Positions 1-6,349 of a stretch of DNA of 8,798 nucleotides are shown piece after piece. The notes below the pieces were generated by a model. It had not been told where the DNA came from. It saw only the letters and a program-made list of their open reading frames with translations, and did not search any database. Within the stretch, counting starts at the first letter, position 1. Every line of letters starts with the position of its first letter. Origin of the DNA: CAZKMM01 sp964592965 (GTDB taxonomy: Bacteria; RBG-13-61-14; DRUE01); the NCBI GenBank assembly GCA_964592965.1, contig CAZQJX010000101.1, positions 1 through 8,798 of the forward strand, in the 5' to 3' direction. Both the position numbers and the translations under genes were made by a program.

Positions 1-128
1 ACCAAAAGCGCAAAGCTTGCGAGATTGCCAAAAACATCTGCCAGACGAACCTGCGCCCGTGCCAGTAAAGGTATAAGCAGACCAAAAGCCAGCGGAATAA
101 TAACCAGATATGGAACCAGCGCTTTCAT
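1..128 (-). CDS. mrpD: MrpD/NuoN-type antiporter-like membrane subunit, N-terminal 42 codons only (runs off the window)
   Basis: Only the start of this gene lies in the window. It opens with ATG at 126-128, sharing one base with the TAA of the preceding MrpC gene (TAATG), and stays open to position 1. The 42 codons read MKALVPYLVIIPLAFGLLIP followed by a short charged stretch and a second hydrophobic run, which fits the first transmembrane helix of an MrpD/NuoL/NuoN-family proton-conducting subunit. A GGAGG sits about 11 nt upstream and a GGG lies closer to the start. The assignment leans on position: it directly follows MrpA-like, MrpB and MrpC genes, and MrpD is the expected next gene in mrpABCDEFG operons. 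If correct, it would be the second antiporter-like channel of the complex. The ion-channel residues lie outside the window and cannot be checked. Confidence 0.72.
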   Translation of the reverse strand, partial: MKALVPYLVIIPLAFGLLIPLLARAQVRLADVFGNLASFALL

Positions 129-478
129 TACCCTTTTAGCCTCCGAATTTCTGTTATGTCATAGGTGCCATAGCGATGATATATCCTGAGCGCAATGGTG
201 ATAAGCAAAGCCAAAATGCCCACACCAATGACAATTGCGGTTAAAACCATTGCCTGTGGAAATGGGTCAACTGCTCGCAGGGCAAACTCTCCTGCCTTCT
301 CCCCCAGCTTCATAATCGGCGCTTCTGCATCTTTGCGCCAGCCCGCACTCACCAAAAACAGATAAACCGAACTCTCAACTATACTCAAACTGATAATCAG
401 CTTGATTAAATTGCGCTGACTAACCAATCCATACAAGCCCACGCAGAAAAGTATGAAGACCAAAAGGTAGATAATCAT
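128..478 (-). CDS. mrpC: MrpC/NuoK-like membrane subunit (MbhG equivalent)
   Basis: This 116-residue protein is the size of MrpC/MnhC and has three predicted membrane helices (about residues 2-20, 25-45 and 75-98). Two family hallmarks are visible: a helix-2 segment RNLIKLIISLSIVESS carrying Glu35, equivalent to a conserved membrane glutamate of NuoK/MrpC, and DPFPQAMVLTAIVIG at residues 71-85, the signature of MrpC. The loop between helices 2 and 3 (about 45-70) is charged. In Mrp antiporters and Mbh hydrogenases this subunit forms part of the ion-translocating membrane arm. Translation is probably coupled to MrpB: the start overlaps the MrpB stop as ATGA, and GGAGG lies 7 nt upstream. Its stop overlaps the MrpD-like start as TAATG. 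Family assignment is firm; H+ versus Na+ use cannot be decided here. Confidence 0.93.
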   Translation of the reverse strand: MIIYLLVFILFCVGLYGLVSQRNLIKLIISLSIVESSVYLFLVSAGWRKDAEAPIMKLGEKAGEFALRAVDPFPQAMVLTAIVIGVGILALLITIALRIYHRYGTYDITEIRRLKG

Positions 479-969
479 TTTTCTTCCTCCATACTCTCAA
501 AAGTCCGCTCACCACGCTCATCAAAAAGCCGAAGCACGCTCAAAAGCACGACCGCAATAAACACACTCGCCAAAACCTTTATGCCAATCACCACATTACC
601 AATGGGAATAATTCCGCCATTAAAAAGGTGAAAAGGCTTTCCCGGATGATGCTTTTGAATAAAATTGGCAAAGAAATACGCACTACCATTAACCGCAAAA
701 AGCAAGCCCAGAAAAGCCAAAGCTAAAAAGAGAAATCCACCGATGGAATCAAGGGAGCGAGCGATTCTCCAGTCAAGATTCTTAAAGGCGAATTTCTTTC
801 CATAAGCAATCAAAATAAGAACATACGAGCAGGCAAGAATTACTCCGCCTGCAAATCCACCACCCGGGCTTAGATGACCATAGGCAAGCGTGTAAATGCC
901 ATAAAGAAAGATAAACCCAACCACCCAGCGGGCTATAGTCTTTACAATCAGGCTCATTCCCTCATTCAT
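475..969 (-). CDS. mrpB: MrpB/MnhB-type antiporter-like membrane subunit (MbhF equivalent)
   Basis: This is a 164-residue integral membrane protein with about four hydrophobic helices. The diagnostic MrpB/MnhB motif GHLSPGGGFAGG is present at residues 31-42. A later segment, GGIIPIGNVVIGIKVLASVF, also fits the C-terminal helices of the family. MrpB is part of the Mrp Na+/H+ antiporter and, as MbhF, of the sodium-translocating part of membrane-bound hydrogenases. Met1 (ATG at 967-969) is preferred over Met5 because it forms an ATGA overlap with the upstream stop and has AGGAG 8 nt upstream. The downstream MrpC start again overlaps by ATGA. Length is somewhat above that of a minimal MrpB (about 140 residues), mostly from a loop between helices 3 and 4 rich in Phe, His and Lys. 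Nothing suggests damage. Confidence 0.93.
   Translation of the reverse strand: MNEGMSLIVKTIARWVVGFIFLYGIYTLAYGHLSPGGGFAGGVILACSYVLILIAYGKKFAFKNLDWRIARSLDSIGGFLFLALAFLGLLFAVNGSAYFFANFIQKHHPGKPFHLFNGGIIPIGNVVIGIKVLASVFIAVVLLSVLRLFDERGERTFESMEEEK
486..490 (-). promoter_or_regulatory. Ribosome binding site (GGAGG) of mrpC inside the 3' end of mrpB
   Basis: GGAGG stands 7 nt before the mrpC ATG at 476-478. Several other genes here have similar strong sites embedded in the preceding gene (for example AAGGAG before the NuoH-like, NuoC-like and NuoL-like starts), which supports the ATGA-overlapping starts as real. Confidence 0.7.
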
Positions 970-1511
970 TGCTTTTTCTCCTGGCGATGCTTTCTTCTAA
1001 GAAGGGCTATGCTTCCTAAAACCGCGGTGAAAAGAACAATCACCTCGCCCAAAGTATCATATCCACGAAAATCTAACAGAACCGCATTAACCGCATTGCT
1101 GGCACCTGTTTTGGAAAGAGCAGATTTTAAATAAGTCCAGCTCGGCGAATCTGCAAACTTAACAAATCCTGGCTCGCCAAATTTAGGAAGCTCCCCAGCT
1201 ACATAAATAGCTAGCACCAAAAATATCACCACCAACACCACTCCTGCGGTCATTCCTGCACGGTCACGATGACCGCTTATAGTCTTCACCCCCATACCAA
1301 TGGTTCCACGAAGCAAAAGAATAAGAATAATCACCTCAACAACTATCTGCACCAAAGCTACATCTGGCGCTCTTAGGAGCATAAAGCATACGCTCAAGCC
1401 AAAGCCCACTGCACCCATACTGACAACAGCGCTCACAAGGTCATCGGTCTCTATTGCTAAAATTCCCGCGATAATCATAAAGATTAGAATTAATGTCAAA
1501 AGCTCAACCAT
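966..1511 (-). CDS. MbhD/MbhE-type subunit (C-terminal domains of MrpA as a separate protein)
   Basis: This 181-residue membrane protein corresponds to the C-terminal part of MrpA. Residues 1-75 match the MbhD/DUF4040 part, with LRAPDVALVQIVVEV at about 46-60 (compare the A-x-D-x-ALTQ-x-x-VE pattern of MrpA), including Glu59. Residues 85-175 match the MbhE part, with NAVLLDFRGYDTLGEV at 142-157 (Asp147, Arg149, Asp152, Glu156). In Pyrococcus Mbh these are two genes and in Mrp they are the tail of MrpA; here they form one protein. It lies 13 nt after the 618-residue NuoL-like gene, and the two together (799 residues) are about the length of one MrpA. A purine-rich Shine-Dalgarno stretch (GGGGAGAGGAA) abuts the ATG at 1509-1511. 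Its expected role is the Na+ or H+ path at the interface of the membrane arm. Confidence 0.9.
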   Translation of the reverse strand: MVELLTLILIFMIIAGILAIETDDLVSAVVSMGAVGFGLSVCFMLLRAPDVALVQIVVEVIILILLLRGTIGMGVKTISGHRDRAGMTAGVVLVVIFLVLAIYVAGELPKFGEPGFVKFADSPSWTYLKSALSKTGASNAVNAVLLDFRGYDTLGEVIVLFTAVLGSIALLRRKHRQEKKQ

Positions 1512-1524
1512 TTCCTCTCCCCTT

Positions 1525-3381
1525 TTATCCGAGCTGGAAAAATACCCAGAGAAGTATCACCACTCCCAAAATGCACCAGCTTACATAGGTCAAAAGATTT
1601 CCGCTATGCAGGTAGCGGAGCAAATCAGAGAAATAAAAGGTAATTCTTCTTCCCCAGTCATAAAGGTCATACCAGCCACCTTTCATCCATTCATAAAGCC
1701 GAGCAAATGGCTTAAGCTCTGCCTCTATGGTGCGATAAAAATCAGGACCGCTATAGCCAAATTCCTCTGGCGTCTCGCCCAGCATATAAGTCTCATCTTC
1801 ACGATATTTAATACCCGCACCAAAAAGGTAAATGACATATCCCACGCCCAAGCCTACAAGCAAGAGCACCAGCGCTGAAATCGGTGTCCAGAGTCCAGCC
1901 ATCTCCACCTTTTTTCCCAGCATTGGCTCAAAAAGCCAGCTGAGTCCGAGCTTGTAAGCAAATATTCCCAAAGCAAGGCAGGAAAGAGCAAGCACAAGCA
2001 TTGAGCCTTGCATTAATATCTTTCCTGCTTGATTGTCATTTACCTTGAGCTCCGCAGGCTTGGAGCCAAGATAAGAGCTGTATAAAAGCTTAATAAAGCT
2101 CGCCAGTGTAAGCGCACTGCCAAACATCGCTGAAAGAAGGATAAACACCCAGAGTCTGGGAAATTCCCTGCTTAACTCAACAATGCTCTGGTAAATCATC
2201 CACTTGGAGAAAAAGCCGTTTAAAGGCGGAACACCGCTTATTGCCAAAGAGGCAATTAAAAAGCTGAAAAAGCTCACTGGAAACAGCTTTGCCAGCCCGC
2301 CCAGTTCTTTTAGCTCCTGCGTGCCTGTGCGCTTTTCAATCTCACCTGCTCCGAGAAAAAGAAGCGCCTTGTAAATGGCATTATTGAGCATATGGAAGAG
2401 TCCACCTGCTATGCCGAGCACAGTTGCTGTGCCCACTCCCACAATCATATATCCCACCTGACTGACTGCGTGGAATCCAAGAAGCCTTCGGAAATGATGC
2501 TGAACCAGCGCTCCCAAAACCCCGCCTAAAATGGTTATTGCGCCAATCATCAAAAGCAAGATTTTAAGCCCGCTGGTGATGGTGAAAATATCCAAAGTAG
2601 CACGAACAAGCAGATAAATTCCTAAAAGCTTATCCAGCGATGCCGGCACCAGAGAAACCGCGGGAACAGGACCAGTTTCGCTCGCATCTGGTATCCAAGA
2701 ATGAAACGGCATACCACCTGCTTTGGCAAAGCTGGCAGATATAATAAGCAGATATGCCAAAACCGCACTCTTTGAATTAGTAAGAACATTAAGCTCGCTG
2801 ATCCAGAAGCTGGAAGTTAATAGCCAGACAATACCAATGCCCATAATCAGCATAGAATCTGTTGCACCGAGAATAATCAGGGTTTTTTTGGAAGCATCAT
2901 TTGCATCTGGGCTTGCCTGGAGCATAAGGTAAAATGGAATTCCCAAAAATCCCCAGAAAACGCAAAGTGCCAAAAGATGGTCAGAGAAAAATACTGCATA
3001 ACTCCCTGCCAAAATCCAAAGGGCATTGATGAAAAATCCCTTGCCAATCTTTCCGTCATTTTTACGAAGCCAGCCCAGCGCCCAGATAAGAAGAACAAAT
3101 GCTAAAAGGCTGGCTAAAAACGCCATTCCCATTGCCAGAGCATCTGCGTAAAGGATTTTTCTTCCCTGCCAGAACCCAAGCCAGCCTACTTCAGAAAGCC
3201 TCCAGATAATCGGGCTGGACTTTGCCTTAACAAATCCCCATCCGCTCATAACCGCGCCAAAGCCACTTACCAAAACAGCCAAAAGCGCATTAATCCCCCA
3301 AGCCCGCTTAGGAAAGATGTATCCCAAAAGCGCAAAGAGCGCAGGCACAACTATTAAGATTAACAGCCACTCTCCGCTCAT
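1525..3381 (-). CDS. NuoL/MrpA-N/HyfB-like proton-conducting membrane subunit, 618 aa
   Basis: This large polytopic membrane protein has about 14 helices of the antiporter-like core plus a C-terminal amphipathic segment and final helix (about 535-618). Channel residues seen include Lys220 in the TM7-like AKAGGMPFHSWIPDA, Lys251 in LVPASLDKLLGIYLL, His330 and Lys338 in LFHMLNNAIYKALLFLGAG, and Lys393 in the TM12-like GFFSKW. The canonical TM5 glutamate is absent: the segment reads LCVFWGFLGIPFY, with Gly144 where complex I, Mrp and Mbh subunits have Glu. The PASLDK form of the TM8 region resembles antiporter-like subunits of group 4 hydrogenase and related oxidoreductase operons more than true MrpA. 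The start overlaps the large-subunit stop by ATGA with AAGGAG 8 nt upstream. Position before MbhDE, MrpB and MrpC makes it the MrpA-N equivalent. Predicted role: ion translocation driven by hydrogenase electron transfer. Confidence 0.9.
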   Translation of the reverse strand: MSGEWLLILIVVPALFALLGYIFPKRAWGINALLAVLVSGFGAVMSGWGFVKAKSSPIIWRLSEVGWLGFWQGRKILYADALAMGMAFLASLLAFVLLIWALGWLRKNDGKIGKGFFINALWILAGSYAVFFSDHLLALCVFWGFLGIPFYLMLQASPDANDASKKTLIILGATDSMLIMGIGIVWLLTSSFWISELNVLTNSKSAVLAYLLIISASFAKAGGMPFHSWIPDASETGPVPAVSLVPASLDKLLGIYLLVRATLDIFTITSGLKILLLMIGAITILGGVLGALVQHHFRRLLGFHAVSQVGYMIVGVGTATVLGIAGGLFHMLNNAIYKALLFLGAGEIEKRTGTQELKELGGLAKLFPVSFFSFLIASLAISGVPPLNGFFSKWMIYQSIVELSREFPRLWVFILLSAMFGSALTLASFIKLLYSSYLGSKPAELKVNDNQAGKILMQGSMLVLALSCLALGIFAYKLGLSWLFEPMLGKKVEMAGLWTPISALVLLLVGLGVGYVIYLFGAGIKYREDETYMLGETPEEFGYSGPDFYRTIEAELKPFARLYEWMKGGWYDLYDWGRRITFYFSDLLRYLHSGNLLTYVSWCILGVVILLWVFFQLG

Positions 3382-4559
3382 CCGAAAAGCTCCTTTTTAA
3401 TCCGAGCTGTTTTTTCCTGACTAAGCTGAATCAAATCCGAAGCTGAATAAACAGGCTTTTTGGTCTTGTAATCCACTACTGCCATTCTCTCTGTGCAACA
3501 ATAACACGGGTCAATGGCAGCAAGAATAATGGTTGCATCTGCAATGTCCTCTCCCACTACACTTGCCTTGCAGGTGGGAAGGTTCATATATGTTGGTGCC
3601 CTAACTTTATGCCGAATTGGACGATTGGAGCCATCAGAACGGACATAATGAAAAGTCTCTCCTCGTGGAGCCTCAGCATGCCCAATTCCCTCGCCCGGCG
3701 GAATCTCCTTCACGCCAGCATCAATAGGACCGCTCGGCATCTTTTCAAGGCACTGCCTGATGATTTTGATGGATTCAAAGCATTCAAGTAGCCGAACCAG
3801 GACTTTATCAAACACATCTCCGTTTTCAGTTGTAATTACCTTCCAATCCACTCGGTCATAAGAGGCATAGGGATGGTCTCTTCTCACATCAATGGGCACA
3901 CCGCTTGCTCTGGCAGTTGGTCCCACTGCTGAATAATCGTGAATATCTTTTTTGCTAAGTATGCCAATGCCTTTTAATCGGCGATGAAGCACAGGGTCAT
4001 CTAGCACCGCTTTGGTGAGCATATCCAGCTTTTTCTCAAGCTCATCCAGCATTTTCATTGTTGGCTCAACATTTTCCGGTGGAATATCTCTTCTCACTCC
4101 GCCAACTTTCATCATCGCATAGTGATTGCGGTTGCCGGTAAGAAGCTCAAGGATATCTAGCACTGGCTCCCGGTATTTCCACGCCCACATCCAGACCGTG
4201 TTATAGCCGAGAAAATGCCCAGCAAGTCCTGCCCAAAGAAGATGACTGTGAATCCTCTCCAGCTCAGCAATAATGGCACGGATATAAAGTGCCCGCTCCG
4301 GAACCTCACAGCCAACAATTTCCTCAACCGCCTGAACATAAGCAATTGGATGGCTGGTGGAACAAATTCCGCAGATGCGCTCAATTAAAAATGTCACCTG
4401 GTCATAGGTTTTGCTTTCAGAGATTTTCTCAATGCCTCTGTGGTTATATCCGATTCTCACCTCTATATCGGTCACGGTCTCGCCATCCACTTCCAAAAGG
4501 AAGAGCTCAGGCTCTTCCTGAAGCGGATGAAACGGTCCTATGGGTATTACTGATTTCAT
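3378..4559 (-). CDS. Group 4 [NiFe]-hydrogenase large (catalytic) subunit, NuoD-like (MbhL/EchE equivalent)
   Basis: This 393-residue protein carries the NiFe active site. The N-terminal region begins IPIGPFHPLQEEPE, typical of energy-converting hydrogenases. The first nickel-ligand motif is RICGIC at 61-66 (Cys63, Cys66) within ERICGICSTSHP, and the second is DPCYCCTER at 350-358 (Cys352, Cys355). All four NiFe cysteines are therefore present, which separates it from complex I NuoD. Cys354, directly before the last ligand, is unusual, as this position is commonly Ser in group 4 enzymes. After Arg358 there are 35 residues beginning with Met. By analogy with HycE, which HycI cleaves between Arg and Met after the same motif, this tail is probably removed after nickel insertion. 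The start overlaps the NuoC-like stop by ATGA. It should catalyse H2/2H+ interconversion on the cytoplasmic face, passing electrons to the NuoB-like subunit. Confidence 0.95.
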   Translation of the reverse strand: MKSVIPIGPFHPLQEEPELFLLEVDGETVTDIEVRIGYNHRGIEKISESKTYDQVTFLIERICGICSTSHPIAYVQAVEEIVGCEVPERALYIRAIIAELERIHSHLLWAGLAGHFLGYNTVWMWAWKYREPVLDILELLTGNRNHYAMMKVGGVRRDIPPENVEPTMKMLDELEKKLDMLTKAVLDDPVLHRRLKGIGILSKKDIHDYSAVGPTARASGVPIDVRRDHPYASYDRVDWKVITTENGDVFDKVLVRLLECFESIKIIRQCLEKMPSGPIDAGVKEIPPGEGIGHAEAPRGETFHYVRSDGSNRPIRHKVRAPTYMNLPTCKASVVGEDIADATIILAAIDPCYCCTERMAVVDYKTKKPVYSASDLIQLSQEKTARIKKELFG

Positions 4560-4987
4560 CTCTTTTCTCTCCGCAATGGATAAACTCCCTCAGGCCAGTT
4601 TTCAGGCAAAAGCAAGGGTTTTAAGTTCGGATGGTCTGGAAAATCTATGCCAAGCAGTTCGTGAATTTCCCTTTCAATAAACTCTGCTCCTTTAATCAGA
4701 TTAGCAAGGCTTGGCACTGCAGGATTATCTTTTGGAAGTCTTAGCCTGAGCATCACCAGCCTGTGCTCAGAATCAAAAGCAAAATGATAAAGAATTTCAA
4801 ATTCCTTTTCTGTCTCCATTCCGCTGGCAGTTGCAAATCGTGCGCTTAAATCATTAAAAATATAGCTGGCAACACTTACCAGATTTTCTGGAGCTACCTC
4901 AATGTAAATTCTTTTCTGGCTTCGCTCCTCAAGCGAAATTATCCGCTCGCCCAAAGCTGTTTTTAAGCTTTCTGCCCGCTCGCTCAT
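4556..4987 (-). CDS. NuoC-like (30 kDa complex I-type) hydrogenase subunit (MbhK/EchD equivalent)
   Basis: This 143-residue soluble protein is a compact relative of the 30 kDa complex I subunit. The recognisable part is the C-terminal third: FIEREIHELLGIDFPDHPNL followed by a stretch ending in WPEGVYPLR, matching the NuoC pattern ErE-h-LLGI-f-gHP-l and its P-L-R end. The N-terminal two thirds (mixed alpha/beta, with LVSVASYIFNDLSARFATA near 37-55) is less conserved, as usual for this family. It has no cysteine and binds no cofactor. In complex I and group 4 hydrogenases it packs against the large and small subunits and stabilises the peripheral arm. Its start overlaps the small-subunit stop by ATGA with TAAGGAG about 6 nt upstream, and its stop overlaps the large-subunit start by ATGA. 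It is shorter than stand-alone NuoC (about 170-200) but normal for hydrogenase operons. Confidence 0.9.
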   Translation of the reverse strand: MSERAESLKTALGERIISLEERSQKRIYIEVAPENLVSVASYIFNDLSARFATASGMETEKEFEILYHFAFDSEHRLVMLRLRLPKDNPAVPSLANLIKGAEFIEREIHELLGIDFPDHPNLKPLLLPENWPEGVYPLRREKR

Positions 4988-5412
4988 TTTCCGCTCCTTA
5001 GTTTTTCAAGCACTCTAGCCACACCAGCAATAATTGCCTCTGGCTTGGGCGGACAGCCCGGAATATAAGCGCTCACAGGAACCACCTCATCATAAGGCAC
5101 TTCAGAGATGGCATAGCTTCCTTTGAAAATTCCCTGCCCGCAAGCACAGCTTCCAACCGCAATAACTGCGCAGGGCTTGGGTGCCTGCTCCCAAATTCGC
5201 TTAAGCCTTATTGCCCCTTTTTTGTTGAGCGCTCCGCTCACCAGAATTACATCTGCGTGGCGCACACTTCCAACCAAAAGAATTCCAAACCGCTCCAAAT
5301 CATAGCGAGGTGTAAGGCAATCTAAAATTTCAATATCGCAGTTATTGCAGCTTCCTGAGCAAAAATGAAATACCCAAGGCGATTTTGTCAGTGCTTTTAT
5401 TTTTAAGCTCAT
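4984..5412 (-). CDS. Group 4 [NiFe]-hydrogenase small subunit, NuoB-like (MbhJ/EchC equivalent)
   Basis: This 142-residue protein has the short single-cluster form of hydrogenase small subunit found in group 4 enzymes and NuoB. The proximal [4Fe-4S] ligands are visible as Cys22 and Cys25 in GSCNNCDIEIL, Cys89 in VAVGSC-type context (IAVGSCACGQG) and Cys120 in IPGCPPKPEAI. Extra cysteines at 18, 32, 81 and 91 are not ligands in the family. The usual hydrogenase motif is CNGCDIE; here it is CNNCDIE. The protein passes electrons between the NiFe site of the large subunit and the ferredoxin-like subunit, and sits on the NuoH-like anchor. There is no Tat signal and no medial or distal cluster domain, so it is cytoplasmic. 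It starts 1 nt after the NuoH-like stop with GGTGG just upstream; the stop overlaps the NuoC-like start by ATGA. Confidence 0.94.
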   Translation of the reverse strand: MSLKIKALTKSPWVFHFCSGSCNNCDIEILDCLTPRYDLERFGILLVGSVRHADVILVSGALNKKGAIRLKRIWEQAPKPCAVIAVGSCACGQGIFKGSYAISEVPYDEVVPVSAYIPGCPPKPEAIIAGVARVLEKLRSGK

Positions 5413-5413
5413 C

Positions 5414-6349
5414 TCACCACCCCAAAATAGCGAGAATAATTGCTACCAGCCCCAGTCCACCCATTCCATACCAGAAAAACCTTATTGCCTGGTCAATCCT
5501 TAATCTGGGATTAGTATTGCGAATAAGCACAAACACAATCAGCAAAATCAAATACTTAATAATTGCCCAAATTATGCCCAAAAGCGTTGCCTTAACACCT
5601 CCTAGAAAAATCACCACAACAAACATCGGCATTACCACCAGCATAATCATACGGGTGAGCTTGTAGATGCCAAGAAGCACGCCAGAATACTCAATTAAAG
5701 CGCCTGCGCTCAGCTCGGTCTCTGCCTCTGCTAAATCAAATGGAACTGCGCCTAGCTTTGCCTGCGCACAGAAAACAGAGACAATAAGCGCAAGCGCACC
5801 TGAAATGCTCAAAGCAATTGCCCGGTGGCTTGCTTGCCATGCGACAATCTCTGCGATTTTTAATTTTCCGCCTGTCTGGATTAAAACCACGCCAAGAGCA
5901 ATAAGCAGGCTGAGCTCATAGGCAAAAAGAAGCTTCATTTCACGAGCAGAGCCAACCCCAGCAATGGGATTGCCACTTGCCAGTCCACCGAGAATTATCG
6001 CCAAGCTGGGAAGCAAAAGAAGATAGATAAGAACAATAACATCACCAACAAAGCTCGCCTCGCTCCAAAAAGCATTCACCAAAAGCATAGCTCCTGCCAA
6101 AACCGCTCCTGCCAAGCCCAAAAGCGGGCTGAAGATGAACATACCACGAGAGGCAGAGCGAGGTATGATGGTTTCTTTGCCCATAAGCTTAAGCACATCC
6201 CAGAGCGGTTGACTAAGAGGCGGTCCCACTCGGAACTGAAGCCGAGCAGTGAGCTTACGGTCAAGCCAGCTCACAAATACACCACACACAATCAGGAACA
6301 AAAACCCTGGAAAAATCAAATACCAAAAGCCGTACCAGGCAATGTTCAT
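5414..6349 (-). CDS. NuoH-like membrane anchor subunit (MbhM/EchB/HyfC equivalent)
   Basis: This 311-residue protein has about eight transmembrane helices and is the subunit that joins the peripheral electron-transfer arm to the ion-pumping arm. Family motifs are clear: ARLQFRVGPP at 35-44 after the first helix, the acidic GSAREMKLLFAYE at 133-145, and PFDLAEAETEL at 203-213, the cytoplasmic loop that forms the quinone-site region in complex I. The charged residues in these motifs (Arg36, Arg40, Glu137, Glu145, Asp205, Glu208, Glu210, Glu212) are candidates for coupling redox change to ion movement. As in other group 4 hydrogenases, quinone binding is not expected. Its ATG overlaps the ferredoxin stop as ATGA, with AAGGAG 8 nt upstream inside the ferredoxin gene. 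Length and motif content are normal; H+ versus Na+ cannot be read from the sequence. Confidence 0.94.
   Translation of the reverse strand: MNIAWYGFWYLIFPGFLFLIVCGVFVSWLDRKLTARLQFRVGPPLSQPLWDVLKLMGKETIIPRSASRGMFIFSPLLGLAGAVLAGAMLLVNAFWSEASFVGDVIVLIYLLLLPSLAIILGGLASGNPIAGVGSAREMKLLFAYELSLLIALGVVLIQTGGKLKIAEIVAWQASHRAIALSISGALALIVSVFCAQAKLGAVPFDLAEAETELSAGALIEYSGVLLGIYKLTRMIMLVVMPMFVVVIFLGGVKATLLGIIWAIIKYLILLIVFVLIRNTNPRLRIDQAIRFFWYGMGGLGLVAIILAILGW

Noticed and set aside
1300..1878. Long plus-strand open frame of 192 codons
   Set aside because: It lies antisense across the MbhDE and NuoL-like genes, both with clear family motifs; its translation is low-complexity and resembles no family.
1..3350. 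Shared CCAAAAGCGCAAAG-type strings near positions 2 and 3325
   Set aside because: These encode Leu/Ala/Phe-rich membrane helices (LFALL-like) in two antiporter-like subunits and reflect codon composition, not a mobile repeat.
3378..4559. Large subunit as complex I NuoD
   Set aside because: Both CxxC nickel-ligand motifs are intact (63/66 and 352/355), whereas NuoD lacks them; no NuoE/F/G or NuoI-type genes are present.
4289..4624. Plus-strand open frame antisense to the large subunit and NuoC-like genes
   Set aside because: Both minus-strand genes there are firmly identified and joined by an ATGA overlap; the antisense frame shows no motif.
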